Assembly: GCA_003649915.1 (NCBI GenBank)
Contig: QMTG01000056.1
Coordinates: forward strand, 1-7,386
DNA length: 7,386 nucleotides
Reading direction: 5' to 3'
From: Thermoplasmata archaeon
Lineage (GTDB): Archaea; Thermoplasmatota; Thermoplasmata; B31-G17
In this document: positions 5,557 through 7,386 of the stretch, piece after piece
Layout: every line of letters begins with the position of its first letter
Numbering within the stretch: the stretch's first letter is position 1
Made by a program: the position numbers and the translations under genes
Notes under the pieces: model-generated
The model's database searches: none
Told to the model about the DNA's origin: nothing
What the model saw: only the letters and a program-made list of their open reading frames with translations

Positions 5557-5712
5557 CTAAATCTCCTTTCGTTGCAACTCCATAATTACTTTCTCTGCAA
5601 ACCGCCGTTGCTTCTCTTCTTCTCTGGCAATTTCGTCGACCTTTATCCGCAACAACGGCATCGCTTTTTCAATTTCCTCTTGTAATTTTTTCAAATCTTT
5701 CTTTCGCATCAT
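5557..5712 (-). CDS. Tiny charged helical protein, 51 residues
   Basis: A short frame starts at ATG 5712, with a second ATG at 5709, and ends at TAG 5557-5559. AGGAG lies about 6 bases before the first ATG, and the upstream gene stops 3 bases before it. The product is a single charged helix (KKDLKKLQEEIEKAM, then VDEIAREEEKQRRFAEKVIMELQ), alternating Lys/Arg with Glu in a coiled-coil style. It fills what would otherwise be a gap of about 170 bases in an array where genes nearly touch, which strengthens the call. No function is recognisable. Start choice between 5712 and 5709 is open. Confidence 0.6.
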   Translation of the reverse strand: MMRKKDLKKLQEEIEKAMPLLRIKVDEIAREEEKQRRFAEKVIMELQRKEI

Positions 5713-5715
5713 CTC

Positions 5716-5904
5716 TCACTCCTCCTGCATTGCTTCTTTTATCATGTCCAGCGATTCTTGAGCCAGTTTCTTCCCAACCTCACCTGCCTCGATTGCTTTT
5801 TCTATTTCCTGTTTTCTCGTTTGTTTTGGAAAGAACATTTCTTCAAATTCTTTCACCGTTCTGAATACCGTCTTTTTCTTCTTTTCCTTCCTTTTCTTTG
5901 TCAT
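5716..5904 (-). CDS. Small protein with Lys-rich N-terminus, 62 residues
   Basis: It starts at ATG 5904 behind AAGGAGA at normal spacing. The first 12 residues are nearly all Lys, Arg and Glu (TKKRKEKKKKT), followed by FRTVKEFEEMFFPKQTRKQ and a helix (EIEKAIEAGEVGKKLAQESL, then DMIKEAMQEE). The basic head could bind nucleic acid. Its first 62 bases overlap, in another frame, the 3' end of the upstream gene, the longest same-strand overlap in this window. The shared DNA is a 29-base uninterrupted purine tract on this strand (5871-5899), so both products are Lys/Glu-rich there. Function unknown. Confidence 0.6.
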   Translation of the reverse strand: MTKKRKEKKKKTVFRTVKEFEEMFFPKQTRKQEIEKAIEAGEVGKKLAQESLDMIKEAMQEE

Positions 5905-6181
5905 CGCTTATCTCCTTCTTCTCCATCTCAAGCAATTCCTTCTTCACTCGCTCCACGAATTCCATACCATCTCGGTGTCCCTCAATAGCACACCTGAACC
6001 GATATACCTCGCATAAGGCACTAACCAAAGCACGAAGGAAAAACTTATATTTCTCTCCAACAATAATCTTATCCCATCCTTCCGATGACTCCTCCAAATA
6101 TGTCTTTATAGCGGATATACTATCCTGCAAAGTAGTCAAAGTTCTCTCGATAAGGTTGCGTATGCAATTTCTATCAACCAT
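5843..6181 (-). CDS. Unknown 112-residue helical protein
   Basis: It starts at ATG 6181 behind GGGAGG and overlaps the upstream stop by 8 bases (ATGGTTGA). The N-terminal 75 residues are helical with a GWDK turn (near residue 35) and a hydrophobic helix (FFLRALVSALCEVYRF) carrying two nearby Cys. The tail, from about residue 80, is a run of Glu, Lys and Asp (ELLEMEKKEISDDKEKEG) with low complexity. That tail is encoded by DNA also used for the start of the next gene, so its composition may be forced by the overlap. Weak resemblance in layout to 3532-3825 (GWDK followed by a hydrophobic helix). No family recognised. Confidence 0.65.
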   Translation of the reverse strand: MVDRNCIRNLIERTLTTLQDSISAIKTYLEESSEGWDKIIVGEKYKFFLRALVSALCEVYRFRCAIEGHRDGMEFVERVKKELLEMEKKEISDDKEKEGKEEKDGIQNGERI

Positions 6182-6587
6182 TATCCACCTCCCTTATCTC
6201 TATTACTTCAACCCACGCACGGCTCGGATAAACAGTATGCCCCCAGCCTCTATTGATTGTATCAACCAATTTCCGCATAGCCTTCCAAATACAATCGCCC
6301 CACTCACACCGCCCTACTTCTGGACAGCACACCAAGAAAGAGCAATTAGGCATATTGCCCACTACAACACCTGTGAGGACTATATTTGTGCCGTCCACTG
6401 GTATCTTCTCAACACAACTTACCAAGTCGCCAAACTTACTTATATCCTTTTTCTTCAAGTATTCTTTATACTTTGCGATTGCCTCTTCTTTCGACGAAGC
6501 ATACGAGGTCGTATGGTCTGGGTCTTGTGGCGACTTTACCGCCAATCTGCCCTCATCCCTGATAATGATTGCTATTCTCTTTGCCAT
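6174..6587 (-). CDS. Unknown 137-residue protein with a Cys cluster
   Basis: It starts at ATG 6587 behind AGGAGA. The N-terminus alternates strand and helix (RIAIIIRDEGRLAVK; SSKEEAIAKYKEYLKKK), followed by a hydrophobic strand (TNIVLTGVVVGN). A dense cluster follows: C82, C87, C88, C94 and C99 within 18 residues, with C58 further upstream. This spacing (C-x4-CC-x5-C-x4-C) could bind zinc or an iron-sulfur cluster, but it does not match a motif I can name. The C-terminal part has aromatic strands (RGWGHTVYPSRAWVEVIEI). It directly follows the GC-rich gene in the array and is coupled by overlap to the next. Function unknown. Confidence 0.75.
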   Translation of the reverse strand: MAKRIAIIIRDEGRLAVKSPQDPDHTTSYASSKEEAIAKYKEYLKKKDISKFGDLVSCVEKIPVDGTNIVLTGVVVGNMPNCSFLVCCPEVGRCEWGDCIWKAMRKLVDTINRGWGHTVYPSRAWVEVIEIREVDNG

Positions 6588-6603
6588 TGCTAATCTCCTC
6601 TAA

Positions 6604-6858
6604 TTAGCCAGCGACGCCCGAGCGCCCGAAGCCGAGCAACTCGGACGCCGCCCGTACTCCACCTACACATGGTAGGCGAGCTGAATGAGCGTTGCGGGAT
6701 TCCCCACCCCGCTTCCAGTGGCTTGCCCATGCCTCACTCGCACACGGCACGCATTTGTAAGCGAGCTCGGCGACAGGTTGGGCTTCACCACCGCCACCAC
6801 ATTGGCAGGGATATACCCTGCTCGTCCATCCACAGCTGCCTGCCACAGCAACGCTCAT
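6604..6858 (-). CDS. GC-rich Cys-containing 84-residue protein, possibly foreign
   Basis: I choose ATG 6858 because AGGAGATTAG precedes it, nearly the same leader as the following gene (AGGAGATTAGC before 6587); the in-frame GTG at 6882 has no such site. The base composition differs sharply from its surroundings: 41 of 60 bases are G or C in 6601-6660 and 36 of 60 in 6661-6720, against about 45% in the array. The protein is rich in Gly, Ala and Ser, with C18-x-C20 and C36-x2-C39 (YPCQCGGGGE and KCVPC) plus C9 and C64, a possible single zinc site. Low complexity and strange composition make it less certain than its neighbours. It could be a recently acquired gene or non-coding structured DNA with a chance open frame. 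Confidence 0.45.
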   Translation of the reverse strand: MSVAVAGSCGWTSRVYPCQCGGGGEAQPVAELAYKCVPCASEAWASHWKRGGESRNAHSARLPCVGGVRAASELLGFGRSGVAG

Positions 6859-6880
6859 TCCTAATCTCCTAATAAGTATC

Positions 6881-6927
6881 ACGGAGTTCCCGCCCTCACC
6901 TTCGGTTCAATCTGAACCGCTCTCCGT
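6881..6927 (-). repeat. Nested hairpin
   Basis: ACGGAG (6881-6886) pairs with CTCCGT (6922-6927), enclosing a second perfect 7-bp hairpin, CGGTTCA (6903-6909) with TGAACCG (6913-6919), around a 3-base loop. One side of the enclosed loop (6887-6902) stays unpaired and is C-rich on the + strand (GGGCGGGAA on the - strand). Read as - strand RNA, it lies 23 bases before the start codon region of the GC-rich gene, close enough to affect access to its ribosome binding site. Confidence 0.55.
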
Positions 6928-6931
6928 CCCC

Positions 6932-6950
6932 AGAAGGGATTGACCCTTCT
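6932..6950 (-). repeat. Short perfect hairpin
   Basis: AGAAGGG (6932-6938) pairs with CCCTTCT (6944-6950) around a 5-base loop. It lies 4 bases from the nested hairpin and 14 from the large inverted repeat, so the three elements form one compact block. In + orientation it is followed by TATTTCT, weakly terminator-like; in - orientation it is followed by GGGG, so it is not a terminator for the leftward genes. Confidence 0.5.
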
Positions 6951-6964
6951 TATTTCTACTCATC

Positions 6965-7030
6965 GCCAGCCCTCGGCACTATCCTGCTTCGACCACCGTG
7001 CCTATCTTACCGAATCCGCCGAGGGCTGGC
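6965..7030 (-). repeat. Perfect 13-bp inverted repeat with 40-base loop
   Basis: GCCAGCCCTCGGC (6965-6977) and GCCGAGGGCTGGC (7018-7030) are exact reverse complements, separated by 40 bases. Inside, GGCAC (6975-6979) can pair instead with GTGCC (6998-7002), sharing bases with the outer stem, so two mutually exclusive folds exist. In + orientation the stem is followed by TTTGTT, weakly terminator-like, but no + gene precedes it. In - orientation the distal arm contains GAGGG just before ATG 6963. Possible roles are a regulatory RNA switch, a DNA-level protein-binding or origin site, or an antisense terminator. Confidence 0.7.
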
Positions 7031-7089
7031 TTTGTTCCTCTATAACTATATTACCCCGACCCGCAGATAAAAATGGGTTTATTGAATAA

Positions 7090-7120
7090 TTTATACGCTC
7101 GCCAGTGAGGACTTTTTCAA
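7090..7120 (-). promoter_or_regulatory. Weak candidate promoter at the end of the DnaB-like gene
   Basis: On the - strand TTGAAA (7120-7115) and TATAAA (7095-7090) each match the sigma-70 consensus hexamers at 5 of 6 positions, but the spacer is 19 bases, longer than the preferred 17. It would start transcription near 7083 and give the leftward array its own leader through the hairpin block. A second AT-rich stretch with TATAGT lies closer to the hairpins but has no good -35. Read-through from dnaB is an equally good explanation. Confidence 0.3.
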
Positions 7121-7386
7121 TTTCGCCAATCATTGCTATCGTTCAGAAACCTTGTAAACGCTGGTTGCCACCATAACCTTATCGCACCGTTGCCCGTCCA
7201 AGCAGTCGTTTTACCATCCCTGTTCTTGGCTATCCGCAACCATATCTTTTCGGCTTTCTTTTCAACATCAAATTCGCCATTTTCAGGTCTGTGCATCAAC
7301 AAAACAATATCCGCTGCATTTTCTATATCGCCACTTTCTTTGAGCGCGTGCATAGACGGCTTACTGTCCTTTGAGCGGTGCAATTG
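7117..7386 (-). CDS. dnaB: Replicative DNA helicase, DnaB family (C-terminal end, truncated by window edge)
   Basis: DnaB helicases are hexameric RecA-fold motors that unwind DNA ahead of the replication fork. The visible 89 residues are the end of the helicase domain: QLHRSKDSKP, then HALKESGDIENAADIVLLMH, matching the family pattern QL-x-R ... L-R-E-S-G-x-I-E-x-x-A-D-x-V, followed by the last strands (KIWLRIAKNRDGKTTAW) and RF near the end. The Walker A and B motifs lie outside the window. The protein ends at TGA 7117-7119 with a short polar tail (NDSNDWRN). The Lys-Arg-Pro triplet common in bacterial chromosomal DnaB is KP here, in line with a phage version. The upstream start is not in the window, so total length and any N-terminal domain cannot be judged. 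Confidence 0.9.
   Translation of the reverse strand, partial: QLHRSKDSKPSMHALKESGDIENAADIVLLMHRPENGEFDVEKKAEKIWLRIAKNRDGKTTAWTGNGAIRLWWQPAFTRFLNDSNDWRN

Larger units (their letters stand above)
6859..7116 (-). promoter_or_regulatory. Non-coding leader with clustered inverted repeats
   Basis: This stretch of about 258 bases between the end of the DnaB-like gene and the GC-rich gene has no frame of useful length; the only ATG on the - strand (6963) opens 18 codons. Within 6881-7030 three separate inverted repeats are packed with little space between them (annotated separately). The remainder, 7031-7116, is AT-rich on average, with a GC-rich patch near 7053-7064. In leftward transcription it would be the 5' leader of a 15-gene unit. 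It could be a cis-regulatory RNA, an RNA processing region, or a DNA element such as part of a replication origin beside the helicase gene. It does not match a riboswitch class I can recognise. Confidence 0.6.

Noticed and set aside
5843..5904. Programmed frameshift joining the 112- and 62-residue proteins.
   Set aside because: The tract has no canonical slippery heptamer (the longest A run is five), and the downstream gene has its own ATG and AAGGAGA binding site.
5898..6593. A long + strand open frame of 231 codons, the longest uninterrupted frame in the window.
   Set aside because: It runs antisense across two leftward genes that have proper ribosome binding sites and coupled ends. It lacks a binding site itself, and its translation has an unnatural Ser/Tyr/Cys/Pro-rich composition typical of antisense shadows.
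6663..6851. A - strand frame with DGRAGYIPANVV, resembling the end of an SH3 domain.
   Set aside because: A stop codon lies two codons before its TTG start, so the upstream two thirds of an SH3 domain are absent, and the frame has no ribosome binding site. The overlapping 84-residue frame has one.
6900..6920. GGTTCAATC on the + strand, resembling a tRNA T-loop.
   Set aside because: The flanking bases do not form a T-stem around it; instead they form a 7-bp hairpin with a 3-base loop. No acceptor, D or anticodon arm is found.
6941..6975. GATGAG followed by GAAA near a hairpin, reminiscent of a hammerhead ribozyme core.
   Set aside because: The required CUGAUGA is not present (the sequence is GCGATGAG), and the three-stem arrangement with a cleavable GUH is missing.

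Overview
The window looks like part of a bacteriophage genome, or a closely related mobile element, of an unidentified bacterium. The reasons are dense packing of small genes (most under 160 residues), overlapping or nearly touching ends, a strong AGGAG-type ribosome binding site before almost every gene, and the few recognisable functions: a replicative DnaB-family helicase, ribonuclease HI, a lysozyme-like transglycosylase and a sigma-like protein. No structural virion gene, integrase, tRNA, IS element or CRISPR array is visible, so the phage call is an inference; a plasmid or integrative element remains possible. Stop codons TAA, TAG and TGA are all used normally. I cannot name the host.

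Layout. Positions 1-1855 hold a rightward (+) array: the end of an unknown gene, four small unknown genes, and at 1409-1855 a protein resembling sigma-70 regions 2 and 4. It meets a leftward (-) array tail to tail: the last + gene and the last - gene overlap by 51 bases, and a terminator-like hairpin (1840-1867) lies at the end of the sigma-like gene. From 7386 down to 1805 everything reads leftward: the DnaB C-terminus (7117-7386), a roughly 260-base non-coding stretch full of inverted repeats, then 15 closely spaced genes with gaps of at most 27 bases. In transcription order these are a GC-rich Cys-containing small protein (6604-6858), a Cys-cluster protein (6174-6587), five tiny helical or coiled-coil proteins (6181 to 5162), RNase HI (4715-5143), three unknown proteins, a membrane-anchored transglycosylase-like protein (3037-3504), two tandem zinc-ribbon paralogues (2608-3036 and 2127-2603), and an unknown acidic protein (1805-2155).

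How it may work together. DnaB and RNase HI point to a replication module, the helicase for fork unwinding and RNase H for primer or R-loop removal. The leftward genes probably form one long transcription unit, fed either by read-through from dnaB or by a weak candidate promoter at the end of dnaB. The structured stretch 6881-7030 would then be its leader. Most other products are small, charged and helical and have no function I can name; they fit the class of early or accessory phage proteins. The parts most worth a second look are the structured leader with its perfect 13-bp inverted repeat, the GC-rich gene beside it, the zinc-ribbon tandem, and the sigma-like gene at the convergent junction.
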